Of a DNA stretch of 51,982 nt, positions 7,195 through 14,897 are shown piece after piece (the first letter of the stretch is position 1; each line of letters opens with the position of its first letter). The notes beneath the pieces are model-generated. The model had not been told where the DNA came from, made no database searches, and saw only the letters and a list, made by a program, of their open reading frames with translations. Location: positions 1 through 51,982 of the forward strand of contig CAZCRF010000012.1 in NCBI GenBank assembly GCA_964501065.1, given 5' to 3'. A program made the translations under genes and the position numbers. The DNA is from Hallerella sp964501065. GTDB taxonomy: Bacteria > Fibrobacterota > Fibrobacteria > Fibrobacterales > Fibrobacteraceae.

Positions 7195-8456
7195 CCGTTT
7201 TGAGCGAAGGCTGCGCGGCCAACTTCGGCGACGGGGAGGAAATCGGAGAGAGATTCGCCTCTGCGGGATTTCAAGTTTCCTTTGAAATGCCGTCAGCGAC
7301 TCCGGACGCCGTCGTGCTGAACGCCTGTACGGTCAAGGGAATTTCCAGTGCGTCAAAGCTCGCGAAAAGAATCCGGGACAGTTTCCCGGACATCCCCACA
7401 TGGGTGACGGGCTGCGCCACGGAAGATTTGAAAATCGCCCTTTCCCGACAATTCCCGAACTTTTTCTTCGGCCCGAAAGACGCCCATCGGAACGAATCCG
7501 CTTTCCGCGAATTTCTGCACAAATTAAACATCACGGGAGAAGACCGACAAGAAATCCCACAACTTTTCAGCCACGCGGGAATCGGCATCGTCAACATCGA
7601 AGAAGGCTGCTTGGACTCTTGCACGTATTGTTCCACAAGGCTTGTCAAGGGGACATTGAAAAGTGCGCCTCCCGAATCCATCATCCGAAAAGTCTCTCGG
7701 AAAGTGGAATCCGGCGCCAAGGAAATTTTTTTGACGGGACAGGACACCAGCTGCTACGGATTCGATTTGCACACGAATCTGGCCGAACTTCTGCAGCGCA
7801 TCGTCTCACGCGTCCCGGGCGATTACAGGATTCGATTGGGAATGGGAAACCCGCGCCACGTTCTTCGCTACATGGGCGACTTGCTCGACACCTTCGAAGA
7901 CGAACATCTGTACAAATTTGTACACATCCCCGTCCAAAGCGGCAGCGACAGAATCTTGAAGGAAATGAATCGACGGCACACGAAAGACGATTTTTTGAAA
8001 ATCGCCGGGGCGTTCCGCGAGAGGTTCCCCGATTTGAATTTGGGTACGGACATCATCGTCGCATTCCCCGGAGAATCCCGCGAAGATTTCGAAGAGAGCG
8101 TGGAATTGGTGAAAAATTCGAAACCGTCCATCTGCAACATCACACGGTTCGTCCCGCGCGAAGGCACGAAGGCCTTCGCCTTTCGGAACTCCGTTCCGAA
8201 AGAGGAGCGCCATGCGCGCTCTGCGGAACTCTCCGAAATTTTCCAACGGATTGCCTTCGAAAACAACCGTTCGTGCATCGGCAAGGAGGAACGCGTCACG
8301 GTGGAAAAGCCCGGTGCGCGACCGGGGACGACCATCGCCAGGGACGATTCCTACAGGCCTGTCGCCCTGCAAGGGAATTTCCCCATCGGCGAATCCTTCC
8401 CCGTACGCATCCTCGACGCCGAAACCTTCGCCCTCATCGGGAAACCTCTAGAATAA
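7176..8456 (+). CDS. tRNA t6A37 methylthiotransferase, archaeal/eukaryotic (CDKAL1) type
   Basis: The 426-residue radical SAM enzyme has the three N-terminal Cys of the MiaB family (13, 51, 80), a radical SAM cluster motif C145LDSC149TYC152 and a C-terminal TRAM-like domain. Several motifs match the e-MtaB/CDKAL1 subgroup rather than bacterial MiaB, RimO or MtaB: NACTVKG at 49-55, LTGQDTSCYG, GMGNPRHVLR, KFVHIPVQSGSDRIL and KPSICNITRF. The enzyme should add a methylthio group to t6A at position 37 of ANN-decoding tRNAs. It overlaps the end of the SpoIID-like gene by 19 bases, so it is probably co-transcribed. Family is sure; subgroup is a motif-based inference. Confidence 0.88.
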   Translation: MRPRTVAVLSEGCAANFGDGEEIGERFASAGFQVSFEMPSATPDAVVLNACTVKGISSASKLAKRIRDSFPDIPTWVTGCATEDLKIALSRQFPNFFFGPKDAHRNESAFREFLHKLNITGEDRQEIPQLFSHAGIGIVNIEEGCLDSCTYCSTRLVKGTLKSAPPESIIRKVSRKVESGAKEIFLTGQDTSCYGFDLHTNLAELLQRIVSRVPGDYRIRLGMGNPRHVLRYMGDLLDTFEDEHLYKFVHIPVQSGSDRILKEMNRRHTKDDFLKIAGAFRERFPDLNLGTDIIVAFPGESREDFEESVELVKNSKPSICNITRFVPREGTKAFAFRNSVPKEERHARSAELSEIFQRIAFENNRSCIGKEERVTVEKPGARPGTTIARDDSYRPVALQGNFPIGESFPVRILDAETFALIGKPLE

Positions 8457-8509
8457 AAGGCCCGGAAAATTTCCGAAGCCTGGTTCAAATCAAGGATTTT
8501 ACGATAACG

Positions 8510-9718
8510 TCAAGTCGTGTACTCGGCGTTGATTTTCACGTATTCATAACTCAAGTCGCAAGTGAACGCGGAAGCGGAAGCCTCCCCGACGTTCAACACA
8601 ATCGTGATTTTGTACTCCTTCTGCTTGACGACCGCTTCGAGCTTTTCCCTGTCGCAATCGATGGGTCTTCCCGCAGCCAAAACTTTCACGTCGCCAAAAT
8701 AAAGATCCGTCTGTTCTGCGACCATGTCCACGCCGCTCGAGCCCGCGCTGGAGAGAATCCGCCCCCAGTTCGGGTCCTCGCCGAACATCGCGCACTTCGC
8801 CAAGTTGCTTGTGCCGACGAACCGGGCCATCTTCAACGCATCGGCATGGCTCTCGGCCCTTTCCACGCGGATTTCAATGAACTTTGTGGAACCTTCGCCA
8901 TCGCGGGCGATATCCTTCGCCAGCTCCCGCATCACCGTCATGAGAGCCTCGCGGAATTCGCCCTTTTCGCTTAGGGACAAGTCTTCGTATTGGATGCCGG
9001 AGACGCCGTTCGCAAGCAAGATGCAGGTGTCGTTCGTGCTCATGTCCCCGTCCACCGTGATGGCGTTGAAGGAATCGGAGACGTCCGCGCGGAATTCGGC
9101 AAAGAAGTCGAGGGGAAGCCCCAAATCCGTCGTGATGAAGGCGAGCATCGTCGCCATGTTCGGGTGAATCATGCCGCTGCCCTTGCAGCAGCCTCCGACA
9201 GTCACCGTCCCACGGGAGGTATTCACTTCGACCGCCAGGGATTTCAGGACGCGATCCGTCGTGAGAATCGCCTCGCCAAATTCCTTCGAAGCGTTTTCGT
9301 GCAAGCCTTCAATCAAATGCGGAATCGCCGCGGAGACTTTGTCCATCGGCATCAAATGCCCAATGACCCCCGTGCTGCACACCAGGACGCTCTTCGGGGA
9401 AAGCCCGAGGCCGTCTTCGACCCACTTCGCCGTGTGCGCGCTGTCCGCAAGCCCCTGCGGCCCCGTGCAAGCGTTCGCATTTCCGCTGTTGACAATCACC
9501 GCCGAAGCAAAATGCGCATGTTCCAAGACGGATTTGTCGTAAAGGACGGGAGCGGCCTTCACCTTGTTCGTCGTGAAAACGGCAAAACACCTGGCTGCCC
9601 TTTCACTTTTGAGCAAAGCCATGTCCGGTTTCCCGCTGGCCTTGATGCCCGCAGTCCAAGCGGATGCAGTGAAACCTTTCGGGGAACAGACTCCGCCCTT
9701 TTTCCGTATCTTCAACAT
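8510..9718 (-). CDS. argJ: Bifunctional glutamate N-acetyltransferase / amino-acid acetyltransferase ArgJ
   Basis: ArgJ recycles the acetyl group from N-acetylornithine to glutamate in arginine synthesis and may also use acetyl-CoA. The 402-residue proenzyme cuts itself at the conserved Thr in KGSGMIHPNMATMLAF, here Thr190. Other family stretches are FTTNKVKAAPV, VNSGNANACTG, STGVIG and FNAITVDGDMSTNDT. The gene stands alone between a convergent and a divergent neighbour; no other arg gene is in the window. The ATG at 9718 has AAAGGA upstream. Confidence 0.95.
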   Translation of the reverse strand: MLKIRKKGGVCSPKGFTASAWTAGIKASGKPDMALLKSERAARCFAVFTTNKVKAAPVLYDKSVLEHAHFASAVIVNSGNANACTGPQGLADSAHTAKWVEDGLGLSPKSVLVCSTGVIGHLMPMDKVSAAIPHLIEGLHENASKEFGEAILTTDRVLKSLAVEVNTSRGTVTVGGCCKGSGMIHPNMATMLAFITTDLGLPLDFFAEFRADVSDSFNAITVDGDMSTNDTCILLANGVSGIQYEDLSLSEKGEFREALMTVMRELAKDIARDGEGSTKFIEIRVERAESHADALKMARFVGTSNLAKCAMFGEDPNWGRILSSAGSSGVDMVAEQTDLYFGDVKVLAAGRPIDCDREKLEAVVKQKEYKITIVLNVGEASASAFTCDLSYEYVKINAEYTT

Positions 9719-9752
9719 ATCGCAATCCTTTGCCCGATTATCCGAGGCCTCC

Positions 9753-9760
9753 CAAATTTA
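9753..9760 (-). promoter_or_regulatory. Putative -10 box of argJ
   Basis: TAAATTTG on the minus strand lies 34 bases upstream of the argJ ATG. A Shine-Dalgarno sequence (AAAGGA) is present in the leader. Confidence 0.45.
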
Positions 9761-9803
9761 ATTAAAACATTCCCCAAATCCGCGAAGGCCGCAAACAAAG
9801 AGC

Positions 9804-9837
9804 TTTGCCGCCGCCATAAATTTTTATATTGTCCCCC
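9804..9837 (+). promoter_or_regulatory. Putative greA promoter (leaderless type)
   Basis: TATATT at 9825-9830 is only 7 bases before the ATG at 9838, so transcription should begin at or next to the start codon. A TTTG lies 17 bases before the box. No Shine-Dalgarno sequence is possible in such a transcript. Confidence 0.5.
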
Positions 9838-10305
9838 ATGGACAACATTCCCGTTACTCAAGAAACTTACGACCAGCTCAAGCAGGAACTCGACCATCTG
9901 AAAAAGGTGGAACGCCCCAAGATTATCGATGAAATCGCCGAAGCCCGCGCCCAAGGCGACTTGAGCGAGAACTTCGCCTACCACGCCGCCAAGGACCGCC
10001 AAGGCGAAATCGAATCGCGCATCAACTATCTCGAAGACCGCGTCGCACGGGCAGTCGTCATCAAATACGACGCCTCCCAAAACGGCGAAATCAAGTTCGG
10101 AGCGACAGTCAAGCTGCTCAACAAGAAGACGAACCGCGAAATCACCTACACGATAGTCTCCCCGGAAGGCGTTGACGCCATCAACGGGAAAATCAGCTTC
10201 ACAAGCCCCATCGGCAAGGCCCTGCTCGGCAAAAAGAAGGGCGACACGGCCGAAGTCGTCACGCCCAAAGGCAAGAACCTGTTCGAAATCCTGGACGTAC
10301 AATAG
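9838..10305 (+). CDS. greA: Transcription elongation factor GreA
   Basis: GreA rescues backtracked RNA polymerase by stimulating cleavage of the RNA 3' end. The 155-residue protein has the N-terminal coiled coil with the acidic tip motif AEARAQGDLSENFAYHAAK, and a C-terminal FKBP-like domain (SPEGVDAINGKISFTSPIGK, ALLGKKKGDTAEVVTP). Length is normal. The ATG at 9838 gives the standard N-terminus; an in-frame TTG at 9829 falls inside the promoter. holA follows after 7 bases. Confidence 0.95.
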   Translation: MDNIPVTQETYDQLKQELDHLKKVERPKIIDEIAEARAQGDLSENFAYHAAKDRQGEIESRINYLEDRVARAVVIKYDASQNGEIKFGATVKLLNKKTNREITYTIVSPEGVDAINGKISFTSPIGKALLGKKKGDTAEVVTPKGKNLFEILDVQ

Positions 10306-10312
10306 GCGCACC

Positions 10313-11278
10313 GTGATTGTCGTCCTCATCGGAGACAGCCTCTTTGAAAAGGAACGCCTGATCGGGCAATTCCTCGAAAGCACCCTTGGCGAAAGCAAGA
10401 ACGACCCGTTCGCACGGAAAATCATCTTCGCCGGGGATTCGAACGTCCCCTCCATCGCCGACGCCGTCATCGAATCCTGCGACACGTCCTCTCTCTTCGC
10501 CAAGGAACAATCCGTCGTCGTCCGCAATGCGGAAGCCCTCAAGGCGGACGATTCCGCCGCCCTGGAATCCTGGTTCAAGACAAAGCCGGACGCGAACCTG
10601 CTCCTCGACTTTGAAAAGCTCCTCAAGACGAGCAAGCTCTACAAATCCCTCCAGGACATCGCCAAAGTCAAGGAGTGCAAATCTCCCCGCGAATACGAAA
10701 TGGCGAAATGGGTGACCTTGCACTGCGAATCCGACTTGGGGCGTCGCATCGAGCCCCTGGCCGCGGAATACGTGGCGAACGCCCTGGGGACGAACCAAGC
10801 CTTGATCGACGCGGAACTCAAGAAAATCCTCCTCCTCGACCCGCAAGGGAAGGTCATCTCCTTGGAACAGGCACGGCTGATGATTGCCCCACAACGGGAA
10901 ATCGCCGCCTTTGAAATCCGGGACGCTTTCGGCAACCGCAATTCGGCTGCCTACACCAAGAAGCTCCGCGAACTTTTGGACTCCGGCGTCGAAGGGATTC
11001 AAATCATTTCCGCCTTGGAATCCTACGCCGTGCGGCTGCTCCACATCCGCACCATGCTGAACCGCAAGATTCCCCCGAAGGAAATCGCCCAAGCCCTGGG
11101 CGCAAATTCCTGGCTCTTTGAAAAGAACGGGGAGACCCGCAAGGCGATGAACTGGCCGACAAAGCTCCTCTGCCGCGTCATCAAACGGCTCGGGGAGCTA
11201 GACAGCGATATCAAGAACGGCATTTGCGACAGCCGGATGGGGCTAGAACTTTCCCTCGCGGCCTTGGTCGTGCGCTGA
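10313..11278 (+). CDS. holA: DNA polymerase III delta subunit
   Basis: The 321-residue product resembles HolA, the delta subunit that opens the sliding clamp during loading. It starts VIVVLIGDSLFEKERLIGQF, the family's P-loop-less N-terminus, then AESLFAKE-like DTSSLFAKEQSVVVRNAEAL, a middle region AEYVANALGTNQALIDAELKK and a helical C-terminal collar domain (ALESYAVRLLHIRTML). The family is weakly conserved. The start is GTG at 10313, 7 bases after greA, with no strong ribosome binding site. Confidence 0.85.
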   Translation: MIVVLIGDSLFEKERLIGQFLESTLGESKNDPFARKIIFAGDSNVPSIADAVIESCDTSSLFAKEQSVVVRNAEALKADDSAALESWFKTKPDANLLLDFEKLLKTSKLYKSLQDIAKVKECKSPREYEMAKWVTLHCESDLGRRIEPLAAEYVANALGTNQALIDAELKKILLLDPQGKVISLEQARLMIAPQREIAAFEIRDAFGNRNSAAYTKKLRELLDSGVEGIQIISALESYAVRLLHIRTMLNRKIPPKEIAQALGANSWLFEKNGETRKAMNWPTKLLCRVIKRLGELDSDIKNGICDSRMGLELSLAALVVR

Positions 11279-11298
11279 CCTTTTTCTATTTTTCCCAA
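11264..11298 (+). promoter_or_regulatory. Putative promoter for the Wzi-like gene (leaderless type)
   Basis: TTGGTC (11264-11269) and TATTTT (11287-11292) are separated by 17 bases. The -10 ends 6 bases before the ATG at 11299. This overlaps the end of holA. Confidence 0.45.
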
Positions 11299-12786
11299 AT
11301 GCTCTTTTGGATTCCAAAATCACGGCGCGCATTCCCGCTCGTCCTATTCCTCTTGGCGACTGCATTCGCCGACTCCCCGATATTTTCTAGCGAGCGGTCT
11401 CGAAATTTGCGGCAACTCGAAACGACTCCGCTCCTCTTTGAATACCACCGTCAAACGACCGGAAGCCGCCAAATGTTCTACTATCCGCGGCGGGATTCCA
11501 GTTGGAGGGAAAATTACGATGAAAATGAAAATCGCGCCCTGTTGAACTACCGGGACGAAAAGCAGGCGATTGCGGCGAGCCTTGTCGGCGGCATCGACTA
11601 CCGAGGCGGAGAACGCCTGGGCGACACCATCTGGCCAGGTCTCGACGGAGGGCTTTACCTGCGCGGATTCCGCGATTCCGTGGAATTCATGCTCGACGCG
11701 AGAATTTACGTAGAGAATCATTTTGCCGATTACCCCAAATCCTTCGACGGTGAATTCGTCGAATTTCAAAAGGAAGAGAACAACGACGGCGTCGAATACA
11801 CAAGCTATGCGCGTTACCGGGGCATGTTCGCCGTGAATATGGGCTTCGGACGCCTGATGCTCGCCCGGGACGTCTTCCACTTCGGTCCGGGCTACTACAA
11901 CAACCTCACCTTGAACCAGTTCGCGCTTCCCTACAACACGCTCTCGTTCGAATTTCACGTGGGGCCGCTCGCCGTCATCAGCCTATACGGCGACCTCCGG
12001 ATTTACCCGAACAGCATGAGCAACAAGAACACGAACGACCGAAACCTCTACGCCCACCGTTACGAATTGAATTTGGGCAACCTGATTCTCGGCATGAGCG
12101 AAACGCAAATCCTCTACAACGAAAACAAGCCGTGGCTTTTCGTACCCGTCGTTCCGCTCTTCATGGAGAAGGGGAACTTTTCGGAAGACAACAACAACGG
12201 CGCGCTGGCATTCGACGCGAACTACCGGCTTTTCAACACGGCGAGAATCTACACGGAATTCTACATCGACGACTTCGAAAGCCCCATCAGCCTGATTCAC
12301 AACGACAACATCGAAGCCAAATGGGCATGGATGGCGGGCGCGCAGATCGGCAAGGACTTTTCCATCGGCAAAAATCTCCTCGAAGCGGGAATCATCGCCG
12401 AATACGCCCGTGTCGAACCTTACGTCTACAGCCATTTCCGCAAGAACACGGCGCAGGCGGCGAACCTGGGAGAGCCTCTCGGCAACCCGAACGGTCCGAA
12501 CAGCCAAGCCATCGATTTCGCGCTCTACGGACAATTCGCGAACCGCATCCATATAAACCTTCGCAATTCGTGGATTTGGAAAGGGACTGATTACGGCAGC
12601 GCCATCAACGACACGACGCCGACGTCAAACCATTACAAACTTCCCAAGAAATTCATCGACGGTGCCAAAATGGAATACTCCCTGTCCCCGGCGATAAGCT
12701 ACGACGGCGACTATGTTTTCTACAGCCTGGAAATGACCCTTTTCCACGACGAAAAAATCTACACGAGGCTGGGATTCAAATGGTGA
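11299..12786 (+). CDS. Wzi-like outer-membrane beta-barrel protein
   Basis: The 495-residue protein has a signal peptide (basic residues 7-10, hydrophobic 12-23, then ADS). The mature part is rich in alternating hydrophobic and aromatic strands and ends in an aromatic residue (RLGFKW), as outer-membrane barrels do. The segment ARDVFHFGPGYYNNLTLNQF, followed by SFEFHVGPL, resembles the conserved core of Wzi/CapA capsule-attachment proteins (W/F-GPG, then S-N-N-like). Neighbours are not capsule genes, so a capsule role is only a suggestion. The frame extends upstream to 11224 but that part overlaps holA; ATG 11299 starts the signal. Confidence 0.7.
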   Translation: MLFWIPKSRRAFPLVLFLLATAFADSPIFSSERSRNLRQLETTPLLFEYHRQTTGSRQMFYYPRRDSSWRENYDENENRALLNYRDEKQAIAASLVGGIDYRGGERLGDTIWPGLDGGLYLRGFRDSVEFMLDARIYVENHFADYPKSFDGEFVEFQKEENNDGVEYTSYARYRGMFAVNMGFGRLMLARDVFHFGPGYYNNLTLNQFALPYNTLSFEFHVGPLAVISLYGDLRIYPNSMSNKNTNDRNLYAHRYELNLGNLILGMSETQILYNENKPWLFVPVVPLFMEKGNFSEDNNNGALAFDANYRLFNTARIYTEFYIDDFESPISLIHNDNIEAKWAWMAGAQIGKDFSIGKNLLEAGIIAEYARVEPYVYSHFRKNTAQAANLGEPLGNPNGPNSQAIDFALYGQFANRIHINLRNSWIWKGTDYGSAINDTTPTSNHYKLPKKFIDGAKMEYSLSPAISYDGDYVFYSLEMTLFHDEKIYTRLGFKW

Positions 12787-14081
12787 ACGGACAAAGACCA
12801 GAGCTTCTGGCTCCGGCGGGAGATTTGAAAAGGCTCGAATACGCACTGGCATACGGGGCGGACGCCGTCTACGCGGGGCAGCCCGCATTCTCCCTCCGCG
12901 CAAGGGAGAACGGTTTCCGTTCGCTAGACGACTTGGAACGCGGCATCTCGATTTGCCACGCAAAAGGGAAAAAGTTCCATCTGGCGAGCAACGTCATTTC
13001 GCACAACTCCAAAGTCGCCCCCTTCCAAAAATCCCTACTCGAAGCTTGCAAGCTAGGCCCGGACGCCGTGATTGTCGCAGACCCGGGAATCGTCCAATTC
13101 CTCCACAAGGAAGCTCCGGAAATCCCCATCCATCTTTCCGTCCAGGCGAACACGACGAATTACCTCACCGCACAGTTCTGGCAAAGCCAAGGAGTCTCCC
13201 GCGTCATCCTTTCCCGCGAACTTCGGCTTCCCGAAGTCCAGGAAATCCGTGAAAAATGCCCGGGGCTCGAAATAGAGGTTTTCGTCCACGGGAACGTCTG
13301 CATGGCGATGTCCGGCCGCTGCATGCTGAGCAACTGGACGACGCACCGGGACGCAAACCAGGGGATGTGCAACAATTCCTGCCGAATGCCCTATCGCCTG
13401 TATGCAAACGCCGAAGTCAATTCCGACGATTATCGCCCGCATGAAGGGGAATTCTTCTTGGAACGCGTTGTCGACGAAAACTCCCCGAAGCCGGAACTCA
13501 TCGGGCTGGACGAAGACCGCTGGGGGACCTATTTCATGAGCAGTCGGGATCTCTGCGCCATAGACGCCGTCCCGGATCTAGTCCGCGCGGGCATCGACAG
13601 TTTCAAAATCGAAGGGCGCACCCGGAGCGTTTACTACCTGTCCTCGGTCGTCATGGCTTACCGCAAGGCGATAGACAGCGTCCTCGCCGGAGAGGGCGTT
13701 CCCGCCCTTTCCCGGGAACTGATTTCCGACACGGACAGCCGGGGACGCATGCCCGGATTTTTCAAGGGGCAGCTCCCTCAAAATTACGAAGCGACGCAAG
13801 AGCCCTCCCAGACGGGCGAAGTCGCCGCCCAAGTGGAAAGCATTCGCGCCGACGGATTCGTTTCCATCCAAGTCAAGAATCGGATTGAGAAGAATTCGAA
13901 AATCCTTTGGCTGGATCCGGAACTCCACGAGGAAGTCCCCATTTTCGAGATGAAAAACGCGAAAGGCGAACCGACGGATACTCTCCATCCCGGCACAGCC
14001 GGATGCATCAAGCTTTCCCCAAAAGTGACCGAGCGCACACATTTTGAAAATTTCGCCTTTTTAATCAAAAGAAAAAATTAA
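12780..14081 (+). CDS. U32-family protein, TrhP-like (tRNA U34 hydroxylation)
   Basis: The 433-residue protein opens ELLAPAGDLKRLEYALAYGA, the TIM-barrel start of U32 proteins. The family signature EVFVHGNVCMAMSGRCMLSN is followed by RDANQGMCNNSCRMPYRLY, giving a set of Cys like that of TrhP (YegQ), which supports prephenate-dependent 5-hydroxyuridine formation at position 34 of tRNA. It ends with a small beta domain (GEVAAQVESI). RlhA, which modifies 23S rRNA, is a longer relative. The family was formerly called collagenase. The start overlaps the Wzi-like stop by 7 bases. Confidence 0.85.
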   Translation: MVNGQRPELLAPAGDLKRLEYALAYGADAVYAGQPAFSLRARENGFRSLDDLERGISICHAKGKKFHLASNVISHNSKVAPFQKSLLEACKLGPDAVIVADPGIVQFLHKEAPEIPIHLSVQANTTNYLTAQFWQSQGVSRVILSRELRLPEVQEIREKCPGLEIEVFVHGNVCMAMSGRCMLSNWTTHRDANQGMCNNSCRMPYRLYANAEVNSDDYRPHEGEFFLERVVDENSPKPELIGLDEDRWGTYFMSSRDLCAIDAVPDLVRAGIDSFKIEGRTRSVYYLSSVVMAYRKAIDSVLAGEGVPALSRELISDTDSRGRMPGFFKGQLPQNYEATQEPSQTGEVAAQVESIRADGFVSIQVKNRIEKNSKILWLDPELHEEVPIFEMKNAKGEPTDTLHPGTAGCIKLSPKVTERTHFENFAFLIKRKN

Positions 14082-14097
14082 AATCCCATTCATTAAA

Positions 14098-14110
14098 TAA
14101 ATTAAGAGAT
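14098..14110 (+). promoter_or_regulatory. Putative promoter of the orphan gene at 14111 (leaderless type)
   Basis: TAAATT at 14098-14103 ends 7 bases before the ATG at 14111. AAGAGA lies in between, so a weak ribosome binding site cannot be excluded. Confidence 0.35.
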
Positions 14111-14575
14111 ATGGAAGATTCTAGCGATTACGAATCCAAGCAAAGCAAGATTTTCCGCGATTTCGACAACGCGTACATCGAAGGCAAGTTCGACTATTTG
14201 AAGCAGTTGTTCCTGCCCTACATTTTAAACAACATCGCCGACCTTTACCAATTCAAAAAAGAAAAGATGAAGCAATTCGCCCGCGTGCTCGACATGCACC
14301 AGCTGATCAAGCTTTATCTCTATTATAAGCAAATGCCGATAGACATGCGCCGCTATATGGAAGGCCAAAGCCAATCCATCAAGGAAGCGATTGCCGGCAC
14401 AACCAAGGAACGCCAGGAAGCCGTCGCCGAATGGATCAAGCAGCACGCGGCAAGGCATCGGGACGTCACGGTCAAGACGCAATGCCTCTTTTTTGAAAAA
14501 ATCGCGGATCAAGTCATCCCCCCCATTGAAAAGGCCCTCGCCGAATACGAATCTTCGCTTGGCGGTAATTCGTGA
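14111..14575 (+). CDS. Hypothetical protein, helical, 154 residues
   Basis: I do not recognise this protein. It is soluble, mostly alpha-helical and charged, with no signal peptide or membrane segment. Visible stretches include FDYLKQLFLPYILNNIADLY and LIKLYLYYKQMPIDMRRYM. The codon pattern and position 29 bases after the U32 gene support a real gene. Repeat-containing DNA follows. It could be a lineage-specific small regulator or adaptor, but nothing in the sequence shows this. Confidence 0.7.
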   Translation: MEDSSDYESKQSKIFRDFDNAYIEGKFDYLKQLFLPYILNNIADLYQFKKEKMKQFARVLDMHQLIKLYLYYKQMPIDMRRYMEGQSQSIKEAIAGTTKERQEAVAEWIKQHAARHRDVTVKTQCLFFEKIADQVIPPIEKALAEYESSLGGNS

Positions 14576-14863
14576 CTAGGGGAGAACGTCAACACGACCG
14601 TGCGAAAGCAGAATTTAGAGCTTAGTTTGGAGAACTTAGTTGACTGTAAACCGAACCGTGCGGAGAATGTCCGTCATTGTGAGGAGCGCTAGCGACCTAT
14701 CTGCCGCCTGCCTGTCCCGAATTTTTGGCGAGATTGCTTCACTTCCGGCGGGTGCTCGCTATGACGTGCGTTTTTCAATGGCGAGTTTTTTGATGACCGG
14801 GACGGGCAAAAAATGATTAAATCCTGGTGGACGGCGATAACGCGAAACTTGCCCCATATCCCC
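14576..14863 (-). repeat. Intergenic repeat region, composite module in minus orientation
   Basis: No gene is seen. Read on the minus strand it has the same part order as 252-690. A unit running from CGTCATAGCGAGC, through GAAGCAATCTCG, to CACAATGACGG is followed by GTTTACAGTCAAC (plus strand GTTGACTGTAAAC at about 14639-14651), then AACTAAG-type words. CGGGACGGGC near 14797-14806 matches 112-121. Confidence 0.6.
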
Positions 14864-14893
14864 CTGACCGAAGAATTTCGATTGCTATATTTG
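14864..14893 (+). promoter_or_regulatory. Putative der promoter (leaderless type)
   Basis: CTGACC (14864-14869), a 16-base spacer and TATATT (14886-14891, extended TATATTTG) end 6 bases before the GTG start of der. No Shine-Dalgarno sequence is present. Confidence 0.5.
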
Positions 14894-14897
14894 CCGC

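Noticed and set aside
8459..8482. Inverted repeat between the methylthiotransferase gene and argJ as a terminator
   Set aside because: The stem is interrupted and there is no T run on either strand.
9804..9807. Bacteroidetes -33 element TTTG upstream of greA
   Set aside because: Only one example at a suitable distance was found, so I do not claim the element generally.
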